DNA of 64,000 bases, taken from assembly GCA_006218045.1 (NCBI GenBank), contig VBWB01000027.1, positions 1-64,000 of the forward strand, read 5' to 3'. The DNA comes from Stygiobacter sp. (lineage in GTDB: Bacteria > Pseudomonadota > Alphaproteobacteria > Rhodospirillales > Magnetospirillaceae). The translations under genes were made by a program, and so were the position numbers. Position 1 is the first letter of the stretch; each line of letters opens with the position of its first letter. The notes beneath the pieces are model-generated. The model saw only the letters and a program-made list of their open reading frames with translations, was not told the DNA's origin and searched no databases. This document shows positions 17,603 through 25,915 of this stretch, in pieces.

Positions 17603-18097
17603 ATGGCATGGCTGTTAATTGCCGGTCTGATCGCCATACCGGTGGTGGAAATCGCCCTGTTCATCAAGGCCGCGCAATGGGTGGGCCTGCTGGCGGCGGT
17701 TTTGCTGGCGGTGGGCGCCGGCCTGATCGGGCTGCTGCTGGTGCGCGCCCAGGGCTTGCGCGCCATGTTGCGGGCCAAGGCGCAGATCGACCGCGGTGAA
17801 ATGCCGGTGGCGGAAATGTTCGACGGTATCTGCGTCGCCCTGGCCGGCGGCTTGCTGATCCTGCCCGGCTTCCTGTCCGACGCGGTGGCGATCCTGCTGC
17901 TGTTGCCGCCGGTGCGCATGGTGCTGAAGCTGTGGCTGGCACGGCGTTTCACCGTGGTCGGTGCAGCGCAGACGGGGCCGACCATCATCGACGGGGATTA
18001 CACCGTGGTGGAACCGCGCGCTGAACGCACCGTGGTGGAACCGCGCAACGAACGCACCGTGGTGGAACCGCGTGACCAGCGTATCGGGCGGGACTAG
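17603..18097 (+). CDS. fxsA: FxsA family membrane protein with repeated tail
   Basis: The first 120 residues match FxsA, a small cytoplasmic-membrane protein whose overexpression relieves phage T7 exclusion in Escherichia coli: two hydrophobic blocks, IPVVEIALFIKAAQWVG and GLLLVRAQGLRAML, then GGLLILPGFLSDAVAILLLLPPVR. The total length is 164 residues. The tail is unusual: three nearly identical copies of a nine-residue unit beginning TVVEPR, encoded by a 27-bp tandem repeat. The gene is followed by secB. The family call is firm and the physiological role unknown. Confidence 0.9.
   Translation: MAWLLIAGLIAIPVVEIALFIKAAQWVGLLAAVLLAVGAGLIGLLLVRAQGLRAMLRAKAQIDRGEMPVAEMFDGICVALAGGLLILPGFLSDAVAILLLLPPVRMVLKLWLARRFTVVGAAQTGPTIIDGDYTVVEPRAERTVVEPRNERTVVEPRDQRIGRD
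18001..18081 (+). repeat. Three 27-bp tandem repeats in the fxsA 3' end
   Basis: Copies begin at 18001, 18028 and 18055. Each starts CACCGTGGTGGAACCGCG and differs only in the last third. The unit is in frame and encodes TVVEPR plus a charged three-residue end. Copy number could vary without breaking the frame. Confidence 0.95.
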
Positions 18098-18163
18098 AAA
18101 CCGCGCCCGATCCGTGCTAGCCGTTGCCGATCACAGGCGAATTTCACCTTCAAGGAAGAGATG

Positions 18164-18625
18164 ATGTCCGACGAAAACAACGTGTCGCCCCTGGTCATCA
18201 ACGGCCAGTACGTCAAGGATCTGTCGTTCGAGGTTCCTGGCGCGCCGGGCATCTATGGCGAAATGGCCGGCCAGAATCCGGAAATCCCGATTCATGTGGA
18301 CATCAACGCCGCCGCCATCGCCGAAAAAACCTATGAAGTCACCCTGCATCTGAAGGTCGAGGCGCATCTGGCCGAGAACAAGCCGGTGTTCATCGCCGAG
18401 CTGGCCTATGCCGGCATCTTCACCCTGAACGTCCCGGACGAGCATATCCAGCCCATGCTGTTGATCGAATGTCCGCGTCTTTTGTTCCCATTCGCCCGCT
18501 CGATCATCGCCGACATGACCCGCGACGGCGCCTTCCCGCCCTTGATGATCCAGCCCATCGATTTCATGCAGCTCTACCGCTCGCGCATGGAAGCGGCCCA
18601 GGGCCAGGAAGCCGGGCACGCGTAA
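18164..18625 (+). CDS. secB: Protein-export chaperone SecB
   Basis: SecB is a tetrameric chaperone that holds precursors unfolded and delivers them to SecA. The 153 residues match the family: INGQYVKDLSFEVPGAP, the IPIHVDI strand, YEVTLHLKVEA and the conserved YAGIFTL, then ECPRLLFPFARSIIADMTRDGAFPPLMIQPIDF. Two ATGs are adjacent (18161, 18164). The AAGGAAG ribosome binding site is only 2 bases from the first and 5 from the second, so I prefer the second. A strong inverted repeat follows the gene at 18656-18687. Confidence 0.97.
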   Translation: MSDENNVSPLVINGQYVKDLSFEVPGAPGIYGEMAGQNPEIPIHVDINAAAIAEKTYEVTLHLKVEAHLAENKPVFIAELAYAGIFTLNVPDEHIQPMLLIECPRLLFPFARSIIADMTRDGAFPPLMIQPIDFMQLYRSRMEAAQGQEAGHA

Positions 18626-18655
18626 CGGCGCGGCCCTCTCTCCCGTTAAAGGCTC

Positions 18656-18687
18656 GCCGCTCTCATGCCGCCCGGTATGAGAGCGGC
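18656..18687. terminator. Long hairpin between convergent genes
   Basis: A perfect 11-base stem (GCCGCTCTCAT with ATGAGAGCGGC) extends by three further pairs, one of them G-T, around a GCCC loop. It sits between the secB stop and the stop of the minus-strand gene at 18702. There is no T-run on the plus side and only a short TTT on the minus side, so a bidirectional or Rho-assisted terminator is the likely reading. Confidence 0.5.
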
Positions 18688-18701
18688 GGGAAATGAGGGG
18701 T

Positions 18702-19256
18702 TTAGCGCGGGAAGGCGGCCAGCGAGCCGCGCACCCGATCCAGCGCCTGACGCATTTCCGCCTGGAAGCGTTGCGAGGTTTCCTGGGCGTATTGCGCCTG
18801 CTGCGGCGGCATCTGCCGCAGCAATTGTTCGGTGGCCGCCTGGGTACCGACGATGCCGGCCTCGACCGCGTCGACCACTTCGTTGGCCTGCTTGACCTGA
18901 TTTTGGGCGGCCCCGGCCAGCACCTGGGCGTCAACGGCGGCCAGCAGATGGCCGAGGCCGGTGACGGCATTCTTCAACTGGGCACCGGCGGAGGATACGG
19001 CGACGGCGGCGCCTTGCTGCACGGCGTTGTCGTTCAATTGCCGGACGGCGGCGATCATGGTCTGTAATTGCTGGGTGATGTCGCCGGTCTGATTGCTGTC
19101 CTGCGGCTGGCGGCGATCACGGGCACCGCCGGATTGCTCGGTCATGCGGGCGGAATCAGGGCTGACCTCGTCCGAAGCCGCCAATGCGGCGGATTCCGAA
19201 CCGGGAGACAAAGAACTCAGGAACGTGGCGATTCTGCCGATTCCCATGAGCGACAC
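18702..19256 (-). CDS. Hypothetical helical protein
   Basis: The 184 residues are not recognised. The first 60 are polar and low-complexity, rich in Ser, Asp and Gln. The rest is strongly helical and Ala/Gln-rich (LQTMIAAVRQLNDNAVQQGAA, LLRQMPPQQAQYAQETSQRF), with the heptad-like spacing of a coiled coil or phasin-like bundle. No signal peptide is clear; the short hydrophobic start (MGIGRIATFLSSL) is weak. It lies alone between the secB hairpin and the helicase gene. Either of two close ATGs (19256, 19247) could be the start. Confidence 0.7.
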   Translation of the reverse strand: MSLMGIGRIATFLSSLSPGSESAALAASDEVSPDSARMTEQSGGARDRRQPQDSNQTGDITQQLQTMIAAVRQLNDNAVQQGAAVAVSSAGAQLKNAVTGLGHLLAAVDAQVLAGAAQNQVKQANEVVDAVEAGIVGTQAATEQLLRQMPPQQAQYAQETSQRFQAEMRQALDRVRGSLAAFPR

Positions 19257-19332
19257 CTCAAAGCAACGCCCTTTGGGCGCAATCAGGCCCCTACCTGAAC
19301 CGAGACAGCATACCCCTGTTTAGCCTCGGGTT

Positions 19333-21795
19333 TCAATGTTTTGGCGTATGGACCGCGCGCAGTATGGCGAAAGGCGATGAATCCTGGGTTTTGGCCGGTT
19401 TGATCCGGGGCTTGCCGCGTCCCCGGCGCGGCGTCTGCCAGCCCTGACGGCCCTGACGCCAGCCCAGGGCGGTCAAGGCCTGGTGCACCATGTCCGTCTT
19501 GGCCGCCAGCATGGTCGTCAGCGGTGCCGGCAGGGCGAAGCCATCGGGATGGGCGCGGGCCAGACCGCGCAACTGGGCGGTGAAGCGTTCGAGCATGTCG
19601 ACGCGCACCGCCAGCCCGCCCAGGCAGCGATAGCCCAGGGCGGTCAGATAGGTCAGGGGCAGGGCGCCCACCGCCAGGCTGACCTGACCGTTGGGTAACC
19701 AGGGCGGCAAAGGTTGGACAGCATGGGCCGCCCATAATTGCGCCCGCAGCAATTGGACCGGAGTTTTCAGCAGCGCCGGCACGAACACGCTTTCCAGCCC
19801 CAGGCGGATGTCGCGGCTGGCGAGAAAACGGCGGTCGCTCTCGGTCAGGGCCGCCACCTGGGCCTCGGCCTCGGCCCGAGCGACCGAGCCCAGGCCTTCG
19901 GCCAGCTGATGCAGCAGACCGCGTGCCGCCCCCGACACTTGGGCGGGCGGTTCCAGCAGCGGGGCAAAGACCGGGGTGATGGTGGTGCCGACGAAGCGGT
20001 CGAGCCGCTTTTGCACGCGTTCGCGCTGGGCCGGCTCCAGCAGATCGGTGGGCAGCACCTCCACCTGCGGCGACAGGCGATCGTGACCGGCACCCAGCCG
20101 GGCCACCGCCTGCCCGTCCCACAGCAGATGGCCATGGCGGTCGAGGGCGAAGGATGGGTCGCCGTCCCCCACCAGCCGCGCCACCCGGGCGGCCATTTCC
20201 GGTTTCAGCGAGCGGGCGGCGGCGGCCAGCACCGCCTTGGCCGCCACCGCGCCCTCGGCGCTGTCGGCGGCGAAGCGGAAGCCGTCGAGATGGCCGACGA
20301 ACTGGCCTTCCACCAGCACCTCGCCCGATTTGGCCACCGCGCCAAGCAAATGGGCATCGTCGCGCATGGCACGCACCAGCACCGCGGTGCGGCGGTCGAC
20401 GAAGCGCTGGGTCAGGCAATGATGCAGGGCGTCGGACAGCTTGTCCTCGATCACCCGGGTGGTTTCCTGCCAATGGGCGGGATCGGCCACCCAATCGGCG
20501 CGGTGCGATACATAGGTCCAGGTGCGCACATGGGCGATGCGGGCCAAAAGCGTGTCCATCTCGCCATCGCTGCGGTCCAGCCGGGTAACGTGGTTGGCCA
20601 GCCAATCGGTGGGCAGCCGCCGCCCCGGCCCGCACAGATGGCGGAAGATCTGGCCCAGCAGCCGGGTATGGGTGTCGGCCATCACCTTGCGGAAATCGGG
20701 CACCTGACAGACGTCCCACAACAGCTTGACCCGCTCGGGATGGGTGGTCAGGGCCATGATCTCGGGATCGGCGGCCAGAATGGTCAAGGCTTGCTGGTCA
20801 TCGGCCTCACGCGCGCGGATCAGGCCCTTGGCCTCGGGCGGGCGGTCCAGGCTGGCCAGAAGGGCTTCGGTGCTGGTGAAGCGCAGATCGGCATTGCGCC
20901 ACGACAGCGCGGCGAGCGGCGGGAAGACGTGGTTCTCCACCGCCTCGACCATTTCGGCATCGATGCCGGCGATGTCGGCGGTGGTGCCGAAGGTGCCGTC
21001 ATTCATGTGGCGGCCGGCGCGGCCGGCGATCTGGGCGATCTCGGTGGCGGCCAGCGGGCGCGGGGCTCGGCCGTCGAACTTGCGCAAGCCGGCGAAGGCC
21101 ACGTGGTCGACATCCATGTTGAGCCCCATGCCGATGGCGTCGGTGGCGACGATGTAATCCACCTCGCCCGCCTGATAAAGCCCGATCTGGGCGTTGCGGG
21201 TCCGCGGGCTGAGCGCCCCCAGCACCACCGCCGCCCCGCCCCGTTGCCTGCGCACATATTCGGCCATGGCATAGACCTCGGAGGCGGAAAAGGCGACCAC
21301 GGCGGAACGCGGCGGCAGCCGGTTCAGCTTTTTCGCCCCGGCATAGGTCAGCGACGACAGGCGCGGGCGGGTGGTGAACTCCACCCCCGGCACCAGACGG
21401 CGCATCAACGGCTTGATGGTTTCGGCCCCCAGGAACACGGTTTCCTCGGACCCGCGCGCATGCAGCAGGCGGTCGGTGAAGATGTGGCCGCGTTCCGGGT
21501 CGGCGCAGAGTTGGATTTCATCCACCGCCAAAAAGGCGACACGGCGGTCCAGCGGCATGGATTCGACGGTGCAGACGAACCAGCGGGGATGGGCGGGGAT
21601 GATCTTTTCTTCGCCGGTGATCAGGGCCACCTGCGACACGCCCTTGGCCTTGACGATGCGGTCGTAATTTTCCCGCGCCAGCAGCCGCAGGGGAAAGCCG
21701 ATCATGCCCGAGGCGTGGCCGAGCATGCGGTCGATGGCAAAATGGGTCTTGCCGGTATTGGTCGGCCCGAGGACGGCCAGAACGCGTCCGGGCAT
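19333..21795 (-). CDS. SUV3-like DEAD/DExH-box RNA helicase
   Basis: The 820 residues begin almost at once with Walker A (VLGPTNTGKTHFAIDRML, about residues 8-25) and have motif II as DEIQ (FLAVDEIQLCADPERGHIF), the spelling of the mitochondrial SUV3 family rather than DEAD or DECH. The second RecA domain has GALSPRTRNAQ, VATDAIGMGLNMDV and the motif VI QIAGRAGRH. The C-terminal 550 residues cover the SUV3 helical region and a Lys/Arg-rich tail. SUV3 unwinds RNA with the mitochondrial degradosome; alphaproteobacterial versions are the presumed bacterial relatives, with little direct data. It appears to be a monocistronic gene. Confidence 0.9.
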   Translation of the reverse strand: MPGRVLAVLGPTNTGKTHFAIDRMLGHASGMIGFPLRLLARENYDRIVKAKGVSQVALITGEEKIIPAHPRWFVCTVESMPLDRRVAFLAVDEIQLCADPERGHIFTDRLLHARGSEETVFLGAETIKPLMRRLVPGVEFTTRPRLSSLTYAGAKKLNRLPPRSAVVAFSASEVYAMAEYVRRQRGGAAVVLGALSPRTRNAQIGLYQAGEVDYIVATDAIGMGLNMDVDHVAFAGLRKFDGRAPRPLAATEIAQIAGRAGRHMNDGTFGTTADIAGIDAEMVEAVENHVFPPLAALSWRNADLRFTSTEALLASLDRPPEAKGLIRAREADDQQALTILAADPEIMALTTHPERVKLLWDVCQVPDFRKVMADTHTRLLGQIFRHLCGPGRRLPTDWLANHVTRLDRSDGEMDTLLARIAHVRTWTYVSHRADWVADPAHWQETTRVIEDKLSDALHHCLTQRFVDRRTAVLVRAMRDDAHLLGAVAKSGEVLVEGQFVGHLDGFRFAADSAEGAVAAKAVLAAAARSLKPEMAARVARLVGDGDPSFALDRHGHLLWDGQAVARLGAGHDRLSPQVEVLPTDLLEPAQRERVQKRLDRFVGTTITPVFAPLLEPPAQVSGAARGLLHQLAEGLGSVARAEAEAQVAALTESDRRFLASRDIRLGLESVFVPALLKTPVQLLRAQLWAAHAVQPLPPWLPNGQVSLAVGALPLTYLTALGYRCLGGLAVRVDMLERFTAQLRGLARAHPDGFALPAPLTTMLAAKTDMVHQALTALGWRQGRQGWQTPRRGRGKPRIKPAKTQDSSPFAILRAVHTPKH

Positions 21796-21873
21796 GGTGT
21801 TTAGTCCCTGGCTGCCGTCATTCCCACGGGTGAGTTCGTGAATTTTCCGGCCTCTCCATCTGTCCCCTCGTCA

Positions 21874-21948
21874 CCCCCGCGCAGGCGGGGGTCCAGGAGT
21901 CGCGGAGACGATGGCGGTGCACCCCCTGGATTCCCGCCTGCGCGGGAA
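21874..21948. repeat. Pair of REP-like GC hairpins
   Basis: Two related inverted repeats face each other: CCCCCGC-GCAG-GCGGGGG (21874-21891) and TTCCCGC-CTGC-GCGGGAA (21931-21948). Their flanks are also inverted copies (GTCCAGGAG after the first, CCCCTGGA before the second), giving one large two-hairpin palindrome. This is the layout of interspersed REP/BIME-type elements. It fills most of the 204-base gap between the helicase and queD genes. Confidence 0.75.
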
Positions 21949-21999
21949 TGACGGTGAAAGGATGCGGATAAATTCACAAACCCACCAGCGGCCATGGCC

Positions 22000-22530
22000 C
22001 TATTCCCCGTATTCGGCGGCGCAGTTGGGGGTCTCGAACACGCGCACCAGCAGCAGCCGGGCGGCGCCGCCCGATCGCCGCCTCACCGGTTCGGCCAGTT
22101 TGACGAACCAGTGCCGCGCCAGGCATTCGGCGGTGGGCTGAAAGGGGACCACCGTCAGCTTGGTCATCAATCTGGTCCTGGTGGTGGTGGCCTCGCCCTT
22201 TTCCCGTACCTGGGCTTCCAGATCGGCCAGCCATTCCGCCGTGTCGCCGCCCAAGGGGGCGAACATGGTCAACAGTTCCACATCGGCCAGGGCGGCGATG
22301 AAGCCATGGTCGCAGGGCTCGTCGATGGCCTTCAGCATCTCGTCCTTGAGAAAGCCGAAATCCAGGACCATGTCGGTCTGTTCGCCGTCATGGTGCAGAT
22401 CGACGGCCTCGCACACCGCTTCGATGCCATAGCGGTGACCGTGCACGTGCCGGCATTTGGACCCGTGGGTCATGATGCGATGGCCGGCATCGATGTCGAT
22501 GCGGCGGGAAATGCGGTAGGGCGCGGACAT
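22000..22530 (-). CDS. queD: 6-carboxytetrahydropterin synthase QueD
   Basis: QueD converts dihydroneopterin triphosphate to 6-carboxy-tetrahydropterin in queuosine (7-deazaguanine) synthesis. The 176 residues carry the zinc and catalytic pattern, with an early His (DAGHRIMTHGSKCRHVHGHRYGIEA, supplying His and Cys) and later DLHHDGEQTDMVLDFG, typical of the PTPS/QueD fold. A C-terminal stretch contains VVPFQPTAECLARH. The gene follows queE by 4 bases. queC and queF are not in the window. Confidence 0.93.
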   Translation of the reverse strand: MSAPYRISRRIDIDAGHRIMTHGSKCRHVHGHRYGIEAVCEAVDLHHDGEQTDMVLDFGFLKDEMLKAIDEPCDHGFIAALADVELLTMFAPLGGDTAEWLADLEAQVREKGEATTTRTRLMTKLTVVPFQPTAECLARHWFVKLAEPVRRRSGGAARLLLVRVFETPNCAAEYGE

Positions 22531-22534
22531 GTGG

Positions 22535-23167
22535 TTACGGAATTCCCAAAATCTTGTGTGTCTGCAAACTGAGCCGCCAGCGCGGATGGGTCAAGCAATA
22601 GGCGACGCAGGCCTGAAGATGGGCGGCTTGGGCGGCGGAATCACCAGGGACATCCTTGGGCTGAAGAAAATAATGCCGGAACGGCATTTTCTCGAACCGT
22701 GTCGGGTCAACACCGTCTTGCGGCCATACCAGCTTGATCTCGTCGCCGGCGACGGTTTCCAGATCCTGCCCGGCCTTGGGGCTGACGCAGACCCAGTCGA
22801 TACCGGGCGGCAAACTGATGGTGCCGTTGGTTTCCACCGCGATTTCCATTCCCCAGAAGTGCAACGCCTGGATCAACGCCTCGTCCAGTTGCAGGCCGGG
22901 TTCGCCGCCGGTGATCACCACCAGCGGCTGACCGCCGCCGCCCTTGGGCCACAAAGCGGCGACGGCGCCGGCCAGGGCATCCGCGTCGGCATATTTGTCG
23001 CCGCCGACGAAATCGGTGTCGCAGAACGGGCATTGGGCGGTGGCGCGGTCGGCCTCGCGTCCGCTCCACAGATTGCAGCCGGCGAAACGCAGGAAAATGG
23101 CTGCGCGCCCCGCCTGCCCGCCTTCGCCCTGCAAGGTGTAGAACAGTTCCTTGACCTTATAGGTCAT
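22535..23167 (-). CDS. queE: 7-carboxy-7-deazaguanine synthase QueE
   Basis: QueE is the radical SAM enzyme that turns 6-carboxytetrahydropterin into 7-carboxy-7-deazaguanine. The 210 residues have the expanded cluster motif CX14CX2C (Cys at GCNLW, then CPFCDTD), a known variant of the usual CX3CX2C in this family. VITGGEPGLQ and ETNGT are the SAM-binding segments, and FLQPKDVPGD is near the end. It starts the queE-queD pair. A 123-base gap with hairpins separates it from the upstream minus-strand gene. Confidence 0.95.
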   Translation of the reverse strand: MTYKVKELFYTLQGEGGQAGRAAIFLRFAGCNLWSGREADRATAQCPFCDTDFVGGDKYADADALAGAVAALWPKGGGGQPLVVITGGEPGLQLDEALIQALHFWGMEIAVETNGTISLPPGIDWVCVSPKAGQDLETVAGDEIKLVWPQDGVDPTRFEKMPFRHYFLQPKDVPGDSAAQAAHLQACVAYCLTHPRWRLSLQTHKILGIP

Positions 23168-23268
23168 GGCGTGACTCCAAAGTCCTTTTTACCAAGCCCG
23201 AGCGGCATTTGGAGTCGGAGACGTGTGCTCCGCACACAGCCGCCCGTCCCGACCGCGCCACGGGCAAA

Positions 23269-23296
23269 CACTGACATGGCTGAGGCCATGTCAGTG
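23269..23296 (-). terminator. Hairpin over the 3' end of the 23291-23632 gene
   Basis: A perfect 12-base stem, CACTGACATGGC with GCCATGTCAGTG, has a TGAG loop. It covers the stop codon of the minus-strand gene and is followed on that strand by TTT and then GC-rich sequence. It probably ends that transcript before queE, although the T-run is short. Confidence 0.5.
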
Positions 23297-23632
23297 ATCG
23301 CTACCGTGCAAAATCGCGCCGGTCGGCCCGACGTCGTAATCCTGGCCGTCGACGGTCAGGGTGACGGCATGGGGGAAGACGGCGCGGATCAGGCCCTTGC
23401 GTTCCAAGGCCATCCACACCGCCGGATTGGTCAAGCCGGACGCATCCTTGGTCATGGCCACCTTGCCACCCACATGGAAGTGGTTGCCGTGCGGACGCGG
23501 CAGGGTGGTCAACAGCTTGTCGCCGTTATCCTGGGTTTGCGAGGTTTCCGGGTAACGGGCCAACTCCTGGAACAGCACCAGGGTCTTCAACTGCAAGGGG
23601 TTGAGCTTCAACGGGTTGACTTTAGGCGGCAT
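23291..23632 (-). CDS. Hypothetical protein, compact mixed alpha/beta
   Basis: The 113 residues are not recognised. The N-terminal part (LKLNPLQLKTLVLFQELARYPE) looks helical. The middle (HGNHFHVGGKVAMTKDASGLTNPAVWMALERKGLIR) resembles the helix-plus-wing of a winged-helix fold, and the end is beta-rich (AVTLTVDGQDYDVGPTGAILH). The ATG at 23632 was chosen because the longer frame overlaps rsmE in an antisense-like way. It lies 31 bases after rsmE on the same strand, so it may be the last gene of the SPFH-NfeD-rsmE run. Confidence 0.75.
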   Translation of the reverse strand: MPPKVNPLKLNPLQLKTLVLFQELARYPETSQTQDNGDKLLTTLPRPHGNHFHVGGKVAMTKDASGLTNPAVWMALERKGLIRAVFPHAVTLTVDGQDYDVGPTGAILHGSDH

Positions 23633-23663
23633 CGCGGGCTCTCCGGCGGAAGGGGGGCGCGCA

Positions 23664-24401
23664 TTATGAAGCACGCGGGCGCCGGTTCCAATCCCCCAGC
23701 AGGGCCTGCACCACCGATAAGGCGGCGATGGCGGCGGTTTCGGCCCGCAGAATGCGCGGTCCCAGGCTGACCGGCACGGCAAAAGGCAGGCCGGCCAGCA
23801 AAGCCCGTTCGCTGTCGTCGAAGCCGCCCTCGGGACCGGTCAGCACCGCCAGCGGCCCCGGAGACAGGCCGTTCAGCGCCTGATTGATGGGAGCACCGCC
23901 GCCGCTTTCATCCAGGAACAGAAGTGGGCGGGTGACATCCCAGCCGGCCAGCGCTTTGACCAAATCCACCGGTTCGCGCATTTCCGGCACGCTCAGCCGT
24001 TCGCATTGTTCCGCCGCCTCGACCATGTTGGCGGCCAGCCGGTCGGTGTTGACCCGGCTCATCACCGTGCGATGGGTGAAGACCGGCCACAGCACCGAGA
24101 CGCCCAGTTCGGTGGCTTTTTCCGCCACCAGATCGATGCAATCCTTCTTGATCGGGGCGGCCAGCAGCCACAGATCGGGCTCGGGCGCTTGCCGACGGCT
24201 TTGCCGTTGCACCTGGATGGTCACGCTGGCCTTGGCCACCTTGTCCACACAGCCCCGCCATTCGCCGTCACGGCCATTGAACAGGGCCATATCCTCGCCC
24301 GCCTTCACCCGCATGACATTGGCGAGGTAATGCGATTGGTCCTTGTCGAGACCGATCAGGGTGTCGGCGGACAGGTCGTTGGCGACGAACAGGCGGATCA
24401 T
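23664..24401 (-). CDS. rsmE: 16S rRNA (uracil1498-N3)-methyltransferase RsmE
   Basis: RsmE is a SPOUT-fold enzyme methylating U1498 of 16S rRNA. The 245 residues have an N-terminal PUA-like part (IRLFVANDL, SHYLANVMRVKAGEDMALFNG) and the SPOUT knot (LTGPEGGFDDSERALL, then VSLGPRILRAETAAIAAL) with the LGPRILRAETA signature. The gene overlaps the NfeD stop as ATGA (24398-24401), a coupling not explained by a shared pathway. The family call is firm. Confidence 0.96.
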   Translation of the reverse strand: MIRLFVANDLSADTLIGLDKDQSHYLANVMRVKAGEDMALFNGRDGEWRGCVDKVAKASVTIQVQRQSRRQAPEPDLWLLAAPIKKDCIDLVAEKATELGVSVLWPVFTHRTVMSRVNTDRLAANMVEAAEQCERLSVPEMREPVDLVKALAGWDVTRPLLFLDESGGGAPINQALNGLSPGPLAVLTGPEGGFDDSERALLAGLPFAVPVSLGPRILRAETAAIAALSVVQALLGDWNRRPRAS

Positions 24402-24835
24402 GGCGCCGACTCGACCTGCAAGACGATGCCGTCGGCACCCACCACCTTGACGCGGGAGCCGGTGGGCAGATCGGGGCCGCAGACCTTCCAGGTGGCGTCG
24501 CCCAGGCGCATGCGGCCATAGCCGTCGAGGATGGGGGTATCCAGGGTGTGGACCGTGCCCACCAGCTGGGCGGCGCGGTGGTTCAACAACGGCGCGTCAC
24601 TGGCCGGTTCCTTCAGGCGGGAATACAGCTTGCGCCCGCCCACCGCCGCCAGCACGGTGAGCACGGCGAAGATGGCGGCATGGATTTCCCAGCCCAGGGA
24701 CGGGGCCATATAGGCGATCATGCCGGTCAGAAAGGCGGCGATGCCCGGCCACAGCAGATAAGTGCCGGGCAGCAAGGCCTCGGCCCCGATCAGCAGGATG
24801 CCGGCGATCAGCCAATGCCAGAACACGGGCTGCAT
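24398..24835 (-). CDS. NfeD family membrane protein
   Basis: The 145 residues have two N-terminal hydrophobic blocks (about residues 8-60) and a C-terminal OB-fold domain (about residues 80-145, with LLNHRAAQLVGTVHTL, GYGRMRLGDATWKV and SRVKVVGADGIVLQV), the short NfeD1b layout. NfeD proteins pair with SPFH proteins in membrane microdomains and quality control. That pairing is seen here: the SPFH gene lies 2 bases upstream. Confidence 0.92.
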   Translation of the reverse strand: MQPVFWHWLIAGILLIGAEALLPGTYLLWPGIAAFLTGMIAYMAPSLGWEIHAAIFAVLTVLAAVGGRKLYSRLKEPASDAPLLNHRAAQLVGTVHTLDTPILDGYGRMRLGDATWKVCGPDLPTGSRVKVVGADGIVLQVESAP

Positions 24836-24837
24836 GG

Positions 24838-25794
24838 TCAGGCTCCGCTATTGGGCAGGCCGGCGCGGCGGGGCTTTTGCGCCGTTTCGGCCATGGCATC
24901 CCTGGCGATCTCGGCGATGCCGGCCACGGCGCCGATGATGCCGGATGCTTCCAGCGGCATCATGATCAGTTTCTGGTTGGGAGCCGAGGCCACCTTCTCC
25001 AGCGCCGCCACATAGCGTTGGGCGATGAAGTAATTGACGGCGGTGGTTTCACCGCCGGCCACTGCCTTGGAGACCATTTCCACCGCCTTGGCCTCGGCCT
25101 CGGCCTCGCGTTCGCGCGCTTCGGCATCGCGGAAGGCGGCTTCGCGCCGGCCCTCGGCCGCCAGGATCTGCGCCTGCTTCTGGCCCTCGGCCTTCAGCAC
25201 CTCGGCCTGACGCAGGCCCTCGGCTTCCAGCACGGCGGCGCGCTTGTCGCGTTCGGCCTTCATCTGCCGGCCCATGGAATCGACCAGATCGCGCGGCGGC
25301 GCGATGTCCTTGATCTCGATGCGGGTGACCTTGACGCCCCAGGGCTGGGTCGCCTCGTCGATCACCGACAACAGCTTGGTGTTGATCTGATCGCGCAAGG
25401 ACAGCAATTCGTCCAGATCCATGCCGCCCATCACCGTGCGGATGTTGGTCATGATCAGGTTCAGGATGGCGATTTGCAATTGCGACACCTCGTAGGCGGC
25501 GCGTGCGGTGTCGAGCACCTGGAAGAACACCACCCCGTCCACCGTCACCATGGCGTTGTCGCGGGTGATGATTTCCTGGCTGGGAACGTCGAGAACCTGT
25601 TCCATCACGTTCAGCTTGCGGCCGATGCGGTCGACCAGCGGCACGATCAAGTGCAGGCCGGGGGGCAGGGTGCGGGTATAGCGGCCGAAGCGTTCGACGG
25701 TGCATTCGTAGCCCTGCGGCACCACCTTGATGCCCATGAACACGATGATCAGGCCCAAAGCCACCAGGGCCAGGGCAAAGGCGGCCATTTCCAT
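24838..25794 (-). CDS. SPFH/band 7 (stomatin-like, QmcA-type) protein
   Basis: The 318 residues begin with one membrane anchor (about residues 4-24), then the band 7 domain (VVPQGYECTVERFGRYTRTLPPG, DNAMVTVDGVVFFQV, GVKVTRIEIKDIAPP). A long Ala/Glu-rich coiled coil follows (about residues 185-250, with repeats such as LEAEGLRQAEVLKAEGQKQA) and a C-terminal oligomerisation segment. Stomatin-type proteins form cages at the membrane and act with NfeD partners. It is the first gene of the SPFH-NfeD-rsmE run, divergent from gpsA. Confidence 0.94.
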   Translation of the reverse strand: MEMAAFALALVALGLIIVFMGIKVVPQGYECTVERFGRYTRTLPPGLHLIVPLVDRIGRKLNVMEQVLDVPSQEIITRDNAMVTVDGVVFFQVLDTARAAYEVSQLQIAILNLIMTNIRTVMGGMDLDELLSLRDQINTKLLSVIDEATQPWGVKVTRIEIKDIAPPRDLVDSMGRQMKAERDKRAAVLEAEGLRQAEVLKAEGQKQAQILAAEGRREAAFRDAEAREREAEAEAKAVEMVSKAVAGGETTAVNYFIAQRYVAALEKVASAPNQKLIMMPLEASGIIGAVAGIAEIARDAMAETAQKPRRAGLPNSGA

Positions 25795-25856
25795 GATCTG
25801 TCATCCCGCGTTGATTGCGACGATGCTCAGCTTAACCCCAACCGCCCCGGTTGTCG

Positions 25857-25886
25857 TTGACCAAGTGTTTCGGCCCAAGGCATAAC
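25857..25886 (+). promoter_or_regulatory. Candidate sigma-70 promoter for gpsA
   Basis: TTGACC and CATAAC are separated by 18 bases, about 30 bases before the gpsA ATG, in the divergent gap with the SPFH gene. The match to the housekeeping consensus is moderate. Confidence 0.4.
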
Positions 25887-25915
25887 CCTGGGGATCGCAA
25901 TCAAGGGGAAGCGGC

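Noticed and set aside
19738-21804. 688-residue plus-strand ORF opposite the SUV3-like helicase
   Set aside because: It is antisense to a clear helicase and has low-complexity Gly/His/Gln composition.
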